DNA of 40,005 nucleotides from an uncultured Verrucomicrobia subdivision 3 bacterium (GTDB lineage Bacteria; Verrucomicrobiota; Verrucomicrobiia; Limisphaerales; UBA11358): NCBI GenBank assembly GCA_903870815.1, contig CAIQEI010000081.1, positions 1 to 40,005 of the forward strand, read 5' to 3'. Shown piece by piece: positions 24,828 to 33,436 of this stretch (position 1 is its first letter; each line of letters starts with the position of its first letter). The notes under the pieces were generated by a model. It saw only the letters and a program-made list of their open reading frames with translations, ran no database searches and was not told where the DNA came from. The position numbers and the translations under genes were made by a program.

Positions 24828-27800
24828 TCAGTAGTTCATTTCCAGCCGATAAAACCTCTCGTTTTGCGCTGAAACGGACTGATCTTGAATCAGGTAACGG
24901 ATGAAGCCGGTGGCGACTCCGTCCTGGCTGGGTGCGACCGACCAGGTGAGTGGGGTCCAGTTGAGAAGATTGGTGGAGCTTTGGAGAACAACGTTCAGAG
25001 CGGCATCGTTGCGGATGTCGGCAGTGACATTGAAGCTGCTGGCACCGTTGCTGAGGGTGGCGACCAGGCCATTTGGATTTCCGTAGGCAAGGCCGTTGCT
25101 GACGAGGGCGTTCGTCGGCGTACTGCTGAAACCGGTTCCGGGTGCGCCCGGGGTTAGGTCGCCGCTTTGCAACCAGGCCACATAAGAGCCATTGGTCGGA
25201 AAGTTCAGGGGGGCCGCGATGGCGTCGGCCCAGTATTTCCCGAGCGCGATGGCTCCGGCGAGGTTGGGATGGATATAAAATATTCCCTGCATCCCGGACT
25301 CAGGGGTCATCTCGGTTAGATAATTGTTCGAGAAATTATTAAACGCCAGCTTGTCGCCCGCGAAGACCAGGCCGGGATGGAGGGTGGCGTTGTTGGAAAT
25401 CAACAGATCAATTTCCGGGAAATAGGTTTGCAGGCGAGCCAGGCCGGCGGCCCCGTAGAGCGAACTGTTCTGGGTGTTCGGCGAATACCAGGTCGGATAA
25501 TGGACAAAAACCAAAGCGTTGGTGAAATTTGCCAGAAACTGGTCAATGATCGATTGTAAATTCTGCTCGTAGTTGGCGGGGGAAACCGGCGACCCGTTGG
25601 GCCCGCTTTGGGCGCTGTCATTGGCGCCGAGCATGATTGAAAAAACCAGTTGTCCCGGCTGATTCACCTCGAGCGCTGCCGCCGCCGTGATGGCAAGCCG
25701 AAAATCAGACGATGGATTTGAGGAGGGCAACCAGTCTACCGTCGTGTGGCCGCTGTGTCCCTGATTCGACAGGTTCACCGCCACGTTGTAGCGCTGGCCA
25801 AGGCTCTGGGCGCCTTGTACTGCCGAGGCTTGCGTTGCGGGGCTCGCCAGAGTCACCCCATACGTGATGCTATCCCCCACGAAGACGATGTCATAGACGG
25901 GGGAGGTCGGGGGCACCGCCGCGATGGCTTCGGCCGGGGTCACAATCTGCACGTCGTCAATGAAGGAGGTGCGGTCCGACTTCGAATAAGACACCGTTCC
26001 GGCAAAGGAAATCGCATGAACTCCGGCAGTCACATTGAAAGGATTCGATGTGTAAAGCGTCCATTGCGTCGCCGTCGTCCCGGGCGTGAAAGTGCCCAGA
26101 TTGTTTCCGTCAATCAAAACCGCAATGGTTTCGGCGCCGGCTCCCCCGCCCGCGCTGCTCCGACCGCAGGCGCGGAAACGGATGACATACGTGCCCGCCG
26201 TATTAAAAGTCACGGGCTGCGAAATCTGGCCCGTCCCCTGGATGAAAGCGGCTTGCCAGCCTTGGGGAATATACTTGGGCGAGCCCATCAACGTTCCGTT
26301 TTCCGTGACGATACCCGCATAGGAATCTCCCCCGGACGAATTGAATTGCCAGCCGGGTATTCCCGTCAACGGATCAAGCGTTCCCAAGGAAGTGGTGTAT
26401 GTGTCCCCCGCCTGCTGGCTGTCCTCAAAGCTTGGATTAATCACCGTTACAAACGCCCGCACGGCTCCGGCTCCCGGCCATGGCAGCACCGTGAGTGACG
26501 CCGACGTGCTGTTCGTCGTGCCCCCGCTGTTGGATACCGTCACCATAAAATTGGTCGGATCCCCCGGATTCGCATTGCTGAGGTTCAAGGTGGCGCTAGT
26601 CGCTCCCGAAATCCTTCCGCCGTTGGTCAGGTTCACATAAACACCATTGGTTCCCACCTGCCATTGATAGGAGGAATCGGGGATGCCGGTGGCTTGCACG
26701 GTGAATTGCGCGTTCTGTCCCGCATAGACCATTTGCCCCGGCGACGGCTCGGAAAAAATGGTCGGCGGAACCACCGTGGAGCCCGCAATCGATACATTGT
26801 CAATATACGTCGTATGGTCGCCGCTCACGCCGTAAGGCAGCGTCCCGAGAAATTGCAGGGTGTAGGTGCCGGCCGTGACCACCGTAAAGTTGAAACTATA
26901 CAACGTCCAGTCACTAGGGCTGGTTTGTGCGGCATTGCCGGGTGTCGCTGTCCATGACCAGCTCCCCACGGAAACCGTTATCGGGTTGACCCCGTCCGCG
27001 CCCACCCGCCCCATCGCATAAAATTGAAGTGTGTAGGTGCCCGCCGGTAAGACCACCGCCTGGTAAACGTAACCCGACCCCTGGAGAAACACCGCGTTGG
27101 TACCGTCTTCGATGGCCTTGTTCGAAAGCCGGCCGTTGGCCGCGGCGATGCCATCGTAACCGTTGTTCACGGCGGAGGTTCCCAATGTCCAGCCGGTGAC
27201 AGCATTGTCTGGCAAAGTTCCGAAATTGACCGTGTACGTGTCCGAGCTGACGGATGGATTCACCGCCTCAAAGCTTCCGTTGACGACGAAATTCTGGCCG
27301 TTGGTGACCACCGTCAGGGTGGCCGGCGCACTGGTGACGGAGCCGACGCTGTTGGTTACCACCACCACATAATTCAGCGCCTGATTGCTTGCAACATTGG
27401 CGAGGGTCAGGACGTTGCTGGTGGCGCCCGAGACCGTGGCGCCATTGGCCGGGCCATTGTTGAGGTTGGTATAAACTCCGGCCAAACCAGTCTGCCATTG
27501 GTAGCCGAAGGGGGCAGTCCCCGCAGCCGTCGCGCTGAAGGAAACCGTTCTGCCTGGAAAGGTTGTCTGTGAAGCCGGCCCCGTTAAAATGCTCGGATCC
27601 GGGAGCGGCCCCAGTTGAAGTTGAAAGCCGTTCACAGCCGCAAAGGTTTGTCCGGCATTCTCAGTCGCGGTAAAGCTCAACGTGCCATTGGTCAGGACGC
27701 CCGTGAAAGTCTGGTAGGCAATCCCCAACCCCACGGAAATCTGGCGCGAAGCGGCAGTCGTGCCCAGCGTGCTGGACGTGTTCCCGCCCGTGGCTCCCGT

Positions 27801-29099
27801 CAGGGTGAGAGTCGCGCCCTGGCCGCTGGTATCTCCCGCGGCGAATACCGCCAGCGTAAAGGCGGAATTAACATAGGGAGCCAGCCCGGTGAAACTCACC
27901 GTTACCGTGGGGCTGTAACCGGAAGCGGTATAGCCAAAGGCGTAATCTTCCATCAGCGGCGTGGTCGCCGCATCCATGGCGTCGCCGCCGACATCATTGT
28001 AAAACTGCCCGGAATTAACCAGGGTCAGCCCGACCCCGCTCACCAGGTTGCTCGCCGAATTGACCAGCGTGCCCGTCGTGGCGGTGATTGCGTTCCAGAC
28101 ATCGCTCGAAGTCCCCAATACCGCCGCGCCCGTCTGCGCGGCCGCGGAGCCGAAGTCGCCGTCGATCAGAAGTGATATGGGATAAAGGGTCAGGAGGGCG
28201 GGATTACTGGTGACGGCGCCGGTACTGTTGGTCACCACTACCCGGTAGGACAGCGCCCAATTGGCGTTCGCACTGGTGATGGACAGCACGTTGCTGGTCA
28301 CCCCCGAAATGGTGCCCCCGTTAAACAGGTTGGTGTAGGTGCTACCACCGGCCGGCGCCGCCTGCCATTGATATTGCAACGCCGTCCCCGTAGCCGCCGA
28401 CGCCCCCACGCTGAATAATACCGCGTTCCCCGGCAATGTCCCTTGCGAAACCGGCTGGTTCGTGATCGCCGGCCCGGGTGGATAAACCGCCATCAGGCTG
28501 ACGTTGTCAAAGTCCAGGGCGGTCACCGCCGCCGCCCCGGCGGTGTGGAAACCGACGATGATGTCGCCGTTGCCGCCCTCTGTCCCTGTCCCGGTGTAAG
28601 TCACGGTTTCGCCGGTGAAAGAACCTTGGGTGAGAGCCGATCCGCTGATGGAATTTGAGGCGACCGCCCCCAGCGACGAATTATACAAAACCAGTTGGCT
28701 GTTGGGGGCGGCATTGGCCTCCCGGCCAAAATAAGTCGTCAAGGTGTAGGTCACGCCGGCCTGATATTTGACTCCCGTATCCTGATAGACCGTGGCGTTG
28801 TCACCGGCACCGGTGCTGTATACTTGGCAAAAATTTGTGCCATCCAGTCCGGGCGGCGGATATGAGGCAAACCGGTTATCACCGGTAGCGGGGCAGACGA
28901 TGGCGACTACCCCGGCTGACGGCCCTACCCCGCTCCAACTCGTTGGGGTTTCCACCGCATAACTGCCGGTGGTCACGCTTTGGGCCTCGAAGGAATGATT
29001 GGCGATGGCGATCGAATTCGTGGTCTGGGCCATGCCGGTGCCGGCCCCCGCCAGGAGCAGGGTGGCGCATAGTTCGAACATGGTAAGGTGACGGTTCAT
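24828..29099 (-). CDS. Large secreted multi-domain protein with Ig-like repeats and SGNH/GDSL hydrolase domain
   Basis: The 1423-residue protein starts MNRHLTMFELCATLLLAGAGTGMAQ (signal peptide). Three jelly-roll, DUF642-like modules open with N-x-SFE (IANHSFEAQS, FVVNGSFEAV, VINPSFEDSQ). They alternate with three Ig-like domains recognisable by Q(Y)QWQ..G..Y.NL..GG.ISG. Near residues 1075-1310 an SGNH hydrolase has block I VFVGDSITYG, block II NQGHSG, block III MLGANDS and block V IHPN, so the Ser, Gly, Asn and His residues are present. The C-terminal module (VVLQSSTNLLNWTPL) ends in NERFYRLEMNY. It is probably an extracellular carbohydrate esterase with glycan-binding modules. It sits between the c-di-AMP operon and the signalling operon. 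Confidence 0.9.
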   Translation of the reverse strand: MNRHLTMFELCATLLLAGAGTGMAQTTNSIAIANHSFEAQSVTTGSYAVETPTSWSGVGPSAGVVAIVCPATGDNRFASYPPPGLDGTNFCQVYSTGAGDNATVYQDTGVKYQAGVTYTLTTYFGREANAAPNSQLVLYNSSLGAVASNSISGSALTQGSFTGETVTYTGTGTEGGNGDIIVGFHTAGAAAVTALDFDNVSLMAVYPPGPAITNQPVSQGTLPGNAVLFSVGASAATGTALQYQWQAAPAGGSTYTNLFNGGTISGVTSNVLSITSANANWALSYRVVVTNSTGAVTSNPALLTLYPISLLIDGDFGSAAAQTGAAVLGTSSDVWNAITATTGTLVNSASNLVSGVGLTLVNSGQFYNDVGGDAMDAATTPLMEDYAFGYTASGYSPTVTVSFTGLAPYVNSAFTLAVFAAGDTSGQGATLTLTGATGGNTSSTLGTTAASRQISVGLGIAYQTFTGVLTNGTLSFTATENAGQTFAAVNGFQLQLGPLPDPSILTGPASQTTFPGRTVSFSATAAGTAPFGYQWQTGLAGVYTNLNNGPANGATVSGATSNVLTLANVASNQALNYVVVVTNSVGSVTSAPATLTVVTNGQNFVVNGSFEAVNPSVSSDTYTVNFGTLPDNAVTGWTLGTSAVNNGYDGIAAANGRLSNKAIEDGTNAVFLQGSGYVYQAVVLPAGTYTLQFYAMGRVGADGVNPITVSVGSWSWTATPGNAAQTSPSDWTLYSFNFTVVTAGTYTLQFLGTLPYGVSGDHTTYIDNVSIAGSTVVPPTIFSEPSPGQMVYAGQNAQFTVQATGIPDSSYQWQVGTNGVYVNLTNGGRISGATSATLNLSNANPGDPTNFMVTVSNSGGTTNSTSASLTVLPWPGAGAVRAFVTVINPSFEDSQQAGDTYTTSLGTLDPLTGIPGWQFNSSGGDSYAGIVTENGTLMGSPKYIPQGWQAAFIQGTGQISQPVTFNTAGTYVIRFRACGRSSAGGGAGAETIAVLIDGNNLGTFTPGTTATQWTLYTSNPFNVTAGVHAISFAGTVSYSKSDRTSFIDDVQIVTPAEAIAAVPPTSPVYDIVFVGDSITYGVTLASPATQASAVQGAQSLGQRYNVAVNLSNQGHSGHTTVDWLPSSNPSSDFRLAITAAAALEVNQPGQLVFSIMLGANDSAQSGPNGSPVSPANYEQNLQSIIDQFLANFTNALVFVHYPTWYSPNTQNSSLYGAAGLARLQTYFPEIDLLISNNATLHPGLVFAGDKLAFNNFSNNYLTEMTPESGMQGIFYIHPNLAGAIALGKYWADAIAAPLNFPTNGSYVAWLQSGDLTPGAPGTGFSSTPTNALVSNGLAYGNPNGLVATLSNGASSFNVTADIRNDAALNVVLQSSTNLLNWTPLTWSVAPSQDGVATGFIRYLIQDQSVSAQNERFYRLEMNY

Positions 29100-29101
29100 T
29101 T

Positions 29102-29144
29102 GGTGATGCTGATTATACTAGCATCACCGGCAACTTTTGTTGCC
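29102..29144 (-). promoter_or_regulatory. Promoter with two adjacent perfect dyads before the Ig/SGNH gene
   Basis: ggtgatgct-gattatact-agcatcacc (29102-29128) has 9-bp perfect arms, and its spacer on the minus strand contains a consensus TATAAT (29117-29112). Next to it ggcaac-tttt-gttgcc (29129-29144) is a second perfect dyad. With transcription starting about 7 bases after TATAAT, the leader would be only a few bases before the ATG at 29099. No good -35 is visible, which fits activator-dependent or operator-controlled transcription. Confidence 0.6.
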
Positions 29145-29239
29145 TGAAAGTTAAGCCTTATCCATCCGCCGCCAAAATGCCGTGGCCAAATAAGCCCGGC
29201 CCGGCCGACGGCTGTCGGGAAACTTCTTCGCAGTTAGCT

Positions 29240-30496
29240 TCAAGTGCTCTTGATGAGCTTGTCCCACAATTCCTCGTTCAACATCGCCTTTTTCAGGAAC
29301 TGGGTGTCGTCGGAAAGGGTCTCGGTCGTCTCGGGTTTGAGCGGCAGCCGGATGGTGAAGAGGTTGCCGCCGCCGTCCGGGCTGACGGCCTCGATGCTGC
29401 CGCCGTGGTGATGGACGATAAAAAAGCAGGCCATCAGGTTGATGCCGTATTCTGAGGACGCGCCACCGGTGAAGGGATCCAACACCACGCGGAGGGCGTC
29501 CGGAGGCAGGGCGGGGCCATTGTCGGCCAGGCGGAGGACCACGCCGGGCCGGCTGCTGCTGCCGCCAGCCTCGGCGGTCAGGGTGATTCGGCTGCCGGCG
29601 GGCAGCATGGCCAGCTCGTCCTTGAACAGCAGCTCCAGCAGCCGGTTGAATTTCGGCAGGTCCACGCGGAGGGCGGGCAGGGCTGCGGGAATCTGGTTTT
29701 CCACGGTGATGCGGCGGGCGGCGAGTTCAGGCTGCAATCCGGCCAGCACTCCGGCCATGGCGGGCTGAAGCTGGATCTCGTCGGCGAAGGGCGCATCAGC
29801 CGGATTGTCCGAGGCGGTGCGGAGGTCGCCGATGAGTTCGGTGATCTTGTTGATCTGGTTCTGGGCGTTCTGGTGGTATTCGTGCCAGAAGCCGGGGTCG
29901 CGCAGGGTTTCGGCGCCGTTCGCCTTTTCCTCGGCCAGCTTCATCGGCGCCAGTTCCAGGAAGGTTTTCACGGCCACCATGGAATTCTTGATGTGGTGGC
30001 TCAGGCCCGCCGCGAGCAGGCCGAGGCTCACGATGCGGTCGGCGATCATCATGTTGCGCAGCACGGACATTTTTTCGCGGAGCAGCTGGTCGCGCTCGGC
30101 GGAGACCATGAAAAATTCCAGGCTTTGCCGGAGGACGAGTTCGAGCTGCGGGGGATCCCACGGCTTGGTGATGAATTTGCTGATGGCGCCGCTGTTGACG
30201 GCGGCGATCATGGCGTCGGTGTCCGAGTAGGCGGTGACGAGGATGCGCAGGATGTGCGGGCGGAACCGGCGCGCCTTCTCCAGCAGCCAGACGCCCTGCT
30301 CGCCGGGCATCCGCTGGTCGGTCAACAGCAGGCCGATGCCGTCGGGCTGCTGCTCGATCAGCTTGTAGCCCTCCTCGGCTTTGGCGGCGGTGAGCACGCG
30401 AAACTCGTCGCCAAAGGCGCGCGTGAAATACTTCAGGGATTTTTCCTCGTCATCCACGTAGAGGATGGCGAATTTTTTGTAGTCGTAGTCGCTCAT
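29240..30496 (-). CDS. PhcR-like response regulator with C-terminal histidine kinase domain
   Basis: The 418-residue protein starts with a receiver domain (about 8-125): acidic pair in ILYVDDEE, phospho-acceptor Asp in LLLTDQRMPGEQGVWLL, TAYSD and the Lys in KFITKPWDP. A histidine kinase module follows, with the H-box LLAAGLSHHIKNSMVAVK and an ATPase domain (LRLADNGPALPPDAL, SSEYGINLMACFFIVHHHGG). There is no DNA-binding domain. A receiver fused in front of a kinase is the unusual layout of Ralstonia PhcR. It is encoded 9 bases after the sensor kinase, as phcR follows phcS. It probably relays phosphate to a regulator encoded elsewhere. Its 3' end is duplicated as a pseudogene at 24509. Confidence 0.88.
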   Translation of the reverse strand: MSDYDYKKFAILYVDDEEKSLKYFTRAFGDEFRVLTAAKAEEGYKLIEQQPDGIGLLLTDQRMPGEQGVWLLEKARRFRPHILRILVTAYSDTDAMIAAVNSGAISKFITKPWDPPQLELVLRQSLEFFMVSAERDQLLREKMSVLRNMMIADRIVSLGLLAAGLSHHIKNSMVAVKTFLELAPMKLAEEKANGAETLRDPGFWHEYHQNAQNQINKITELIGDLRTASDNPADAPFADEIQLQPAMAGVLAGLQPELAARRITVENQIPAALPALRVDLPKFNRLLELLFKDELAMLPAGSRITLTAEAGGSSSRPGVVLRLADNGPALPPDALRVVLDPFTGGASSEYGINLMACFFIVHHHGGSIEAVSPDGGGNLFTIRLPLKPETTETLSDDTQFLKKAMLNEELWDKLIKST

Positions 30497-30505
30497 GTTG
30501 GTCGT

Positions 30506-31867
30506 TTAATTGTTGGCCGCGCTTTTCTCGGCGGAAAATTCCAGCGTGAACTCGCAGTATTTCCCCGCCTCGGTCTTCACGGAAATTTTTCCTTTCGCCT
30601 CGCGCACGATGCGGTAGCAGATGCTCAGGCCCAGGCCCATGCCTTCGCCCACGTCCTTGGTGGTGAAAAAGGGGTCGTAAATCTTGTCCAGATGCGCCGC
30701 GTCGATGCCCGGGCCGTTGTCGCGCACGGTCAGGATGCAGACGCCGTTTTCCGTGCGGCTGGTGATGCGGATGGTGGGCTTCTCGCCGGTGAAGGTCTTG
30801 GTCTTCAGCGCGTCGAGCGAGTTTTGCAGCAGGTTGGTGAGGACGTGGATGAGCTTGTTTTTGTTCGCCCAGACGACCTGTTTGGCGGGCACTTCCGTTT
30901 CAAACACCACCTGGTCTTTGCATTCGTTGTTCAGGAAGCGCAGCGCGGCGGTCACCACTTCGCCCACGATCACCTGGCCGCGCTCCTCGGTGTCCGGATG
31001 CGTGAACATCCGCAGGTCGGACACGATGGTCTTCACGCGGTTCACGCCCTCCTCGACATCTTTGAGCACGTCCGCGTATTCCTCCCGCTGCTCGGGCGCG
31101 AGGTATTTCTCCTTTTTGCGCAGCGTGAACAGGCCGGTGGCAGCGAAGTTGAGGGGGTTGTTGATCTCGTGGATCATGCCCGCGCTCATGCGGCCGAGCG
31201 AGGCGAGTTTTTCGGAATGGACGAGCTGCGCCTCGTTCTCCTTGAGCTGTGTGAGGCTGGCTTCGAGTGCTTTGCGGCTCTTGTCCAGTTCGCTCTGGAA
31301 GACGAATTCCTGCACCCGGACCTGGCTGTGAAAATAGGTGCCGGCGATGATGGCGATGCTCGATGACACCAGGAAAAACAGGTTGCTCACGAAGATGGGC
31401 GCGTTGGCCCCCGCCGCCGTCGGCAGGCTGGCGCACAGGTAGAGCGCCAGCACCAGCAGGACCGAGATGACGCTTTGCGCGAACGTCCAGTCCAGGATCA
31501 CCGCCAGAAACATCAGCACGAGGGTCAGGCCCGCGTAATAGTTCGAGGCGGCGCCGGTGGTGGCGTAAATCATCCACGCGATGGTGGCCGTGGGCAGGAA
31601 CAACAGCACGATGCCCTGAAAACGGAAATATTTCCGGCCGAGGCTGGTTCCCAGCAGCGGATACAGCAGCGCCATCAGGGTCGAGCACAGCAGCCGCAGC
31701 CGCAAAAACGACCAGGCCTGGTCATGGTTGAAGACGTGGAAATCCAAGCCGCCAAAGAGCGGCACCAGCACCATGCCTAGCAGGCAGCCCAGCCGGGTCT
31801 TGCGGATGGTCATCTCCCGCTCATGTTCCTGGTAAGCGGCGCGAAATTCCTGGGGGATGGGTTGCAT
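30506..31867 (-). CDS. PhcS-like membrane sensor histidine kinase
   Basis: The 453-residue protein has six hydrophobic segments in the first 190 residues (for example CLLGMVLVPLFGGL, GIVLLFLPTATIAWMIYA, LTLVLMFLAVILDWTF, VISVLLVLALYLCAS), then a coiled-coil-like linker. The kinase core follows: H-box SLGRMSAGMIHEINNPLNFA, N-box LTNLLQNSLDAL, G1 VRDNGPGID, F-box YDPFFTTKDVGEG and G2 GMGLGLSICYRIV. There is no periplasmic sensor domain, so a lipophilic ligand sensed within the membrane is plausible. The start lies one base after the methyltransferase stop, so the two are translationally coupled. Confidence 0.9.
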   Translation of the reverse strand: MQPIPQEFRAAYQEHEREMTIRKTRLGCLLGMVLVPLFGGLDFHVFNHDQAWSFLRLRLLCSTLMALLYPLLGTSLGRKYFRFQGIVLLFLPTATIAWMIYATTGAASNYYAGLTLVLMFLAVILDWTFAQSVISVLLVLALYLCASLPTAAGANAPIFVSNLFFLVSSSIAIIAGTYFHSQVRVQEFVFQSELDKSRKALEASLTQLKENEAQLVHSEKLASLGRMSAGMIHEINNPLNFAATGLFTLRKKEKYLAPEQREEYADVLKDVEEGVNRVKTIVSDLRMFTHPDTEERGQVIVGEVVTAALRFLNNECKDQVVFETEVPAKQVVWANKNKLIHVLTNLLQNSLDALKTKTFTGEKPTIRITSRTENGVCILTVRDNGPGIDAAHLDKIYDPFFTTKDVGEGMGLGLSICYRIVREAKGKISVKTEAGKYCEFTLEFSAEKSAANN

Positions 31868-31868
31868 G

Positions 31869-33377
31869 TCAGTCCGGTTTGCGGATGTGCAGGAACAGGT
31901 TCACGGCGGTTGGTTCCGCAATCACCCGGGTGTGCTCCCGGCACGCATCGGGAACGAGGGCCATGATTTCTTCGGGATCCCGGTAGATCAACTGCCAGTC
32001 CAGAATGAACTCGATGAAATGGCGGAACGGTTTCGTGTCATTCATGTTCGCGATCAGCATCAGCCCGCCCGGCGCCAGCCATTCATACCACAGTTCCATC
32101 AGGGCGCGGCTCGTTTCCGGAGCCAGATAATCGAACAGTCCGGCGCAATAGATCAGGTCGAATTTTTTAGTCGGACCGGTGGCGTGCTGCTGCGTGCGCT
32201 TCAGCAGTTGATACACGGAGATTTGACTCGTGCGGATCGTCGTGTGCCGTCCGTGTTTGCGTTTGGTCTCGACCAGCCGCTGGCTGGCATGGGTCAGGGT
32301 TTCCTCGTTAAAATCGATCAGCGTGAATTCCGCGCGGTTGCACAAATGGGTCTTTGCCAGAAAATCCTGGACCTCCCACGCCGGTCCGCAGCCGACGTTC
32401 AAAATGTGCGCCGTGCCTTCGCCGCGCGCAATACGGGCGGTTTCGCGAAGGATGTTTTCCCCCAGATGCGTGATCCGGTTTCGGACGGACCGGGCCGGCC
32501 ACTGGCTCACCAGCAGCAAGTGGATCAGCTTCTCGTAAAGCGACCGCCCTTCCGGCTGGTTCCGGTGGATCATATTCATCATCTCATAGTCGCCGGCGTG
32601 GCCGAGCGGCTTGTGATAGGTGCGGTGGGCGAAGGGCGAGCCGAGAAATAATTTGTGCCAGTGCCGCCGGACAAATTCCTGATGCGCCCCCAGTGCTTCG
32701 CGCGGCAGCTCATAGAGCATCTCCTCAAACCGCTCGTGCTGGTGGTTGAAGGCTTCGATGATTTTCGGGGCGACCGAATCCAGGATGGCCTGCTCCTGAG
32801 CGGCCAGCTCTGGGCTGTCCTTGAGCCCGAATTCCAGGCTTTCCAGCCAGTGCCGCACGCCGGTCAGGTAGGACTGCACATCCGCGACCAGCACCTTGAA
32901 CTCCGGTGCGAGACGGTATTCTTTCTGCCACGACTGAAAAAAAACCTCGTAGGCGTCTTGGCGATCAGTCGTGGTTTCCGTGGGCGGGAGAAAAAATGCC
33001 GTTTCCGATCCCAGGTCATCCAGCTTGGCTTCGCACAACAGCGATTCGCCGGTATGCAGCATCTGACTGATGACGGCGCGTCCGAAATAGACGACCCGCG
33101 TATCCGCCGTGATTTTGAAATGGCTCAGAACTTCCGAAGTCCGCCAGGTGGCGGCGAGATTGACCGCCTCGAAGGTTGCGACATGGCGGGTCAGGTGCGT
33201 CAGCCGCGCGGAAAACTCCGCCCCGTCCGCCGTCTGGAAGGTGACTTCGTTTTGCCCGGCACCCGGCTCCGGAACGACCGGACGTGTTCCTGGCGTGCGC
33301 CTGGCCGGCGGGCGCAAAACGCCGCCGGGTCCGTTCTTTTTGACGACAGGAATCATCATACGGCCAGAATGAAACAT
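31869..33377 (-). CDS. PhcB-like SAM-dependent methyltransferase (putative 3-hydroxy fatty acid methyl ester synthase)
   Basis: The 502-residue protein has a PilZ-like N-terminal beta domain (about 40-150, VTFQTADGAEFSARLTHL). A helical region follows with the stretch SPFAHRTYHKPLGHAGDYEM, which I recognise from proteins annotated as extracellular factor 3-hydroxypalmitic acid methyl ester biosynthesis proteins. The class I methyltransferase domain (about 320-500) has motif I ILNVGCGPAWEVQDFL, the acidic strand TLIDFNEETL, and FDLIYCAGLFDYL. It would methylate a fatty acid to make a diffusible signal. Order and direction relative to the two kinases match phcB-phcS-phcR. The start is uncertain (M1 or M7/M8). 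An alternative is a different small-molecule methyltransferase coupled to PilZ-type sensing. Confidence 0.8.
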   Translation of the reverse strand: MFHSGRMMIPVVKKNGPGGVLRPPARRTPGTRPVVPEPGAGQNEVTFQTADGAEFSARLTHLTRHVATFEAVNLAATWRTSEVLSHFKITADTRVVYFGRAVISQMLHTGESLLCEAKLDDLGSETAFFLPPTETTTDRQDAYEVFFQSWQKEYRLAPEFKVLVADVQSYLTGVRHWLESLEFGLKDSPELAAQEQAILDSVAPKIIEAFNHQHERFEEMLYELPREALGAHQEFVRRHWHKLFLGSPFAHRTYHKPLGHAGDYEMMNMIHRNQPEGRSLYEKLIHLLLVSQWPARSVRNRITHLGENILRETARIARGEGTAHILNVGCGPAWEVQDFLAKTHLCNRAEFTLIDFNEETLTHASQRLVETKRKHGRHTTIRTSQISVYQLLKRTQQHATGPTKKFDLIYCAGLFDYLAPETSRALMELWYEWLAPGGLMLIANMNDTKPFRHFIEFILDWQLIYRDPEEIMALVPDACREHTRVIAEPTAVNLFLHIRKPD

Positions 33378-33436
33378 TTTTCAGGCCAAAACAACGCGAT
33401 TATCGCTGCGCGCGGCCTTGCCCTGGTTCAGCGCGG

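Noticed and set aside
29205-29218. Hairpin ccgac-ggct-gtcgg downstream of the phcR-like gene as terminator
   Set aside because: The stem is only 5 bp and there is no proper T run; mentioned only as a weak candidate.
29873-31366. 497-codon plus-strand ORF across the two histidine kinase genes
   Set aside because: It spans two genes on the opposite strand and has no domain of its own.
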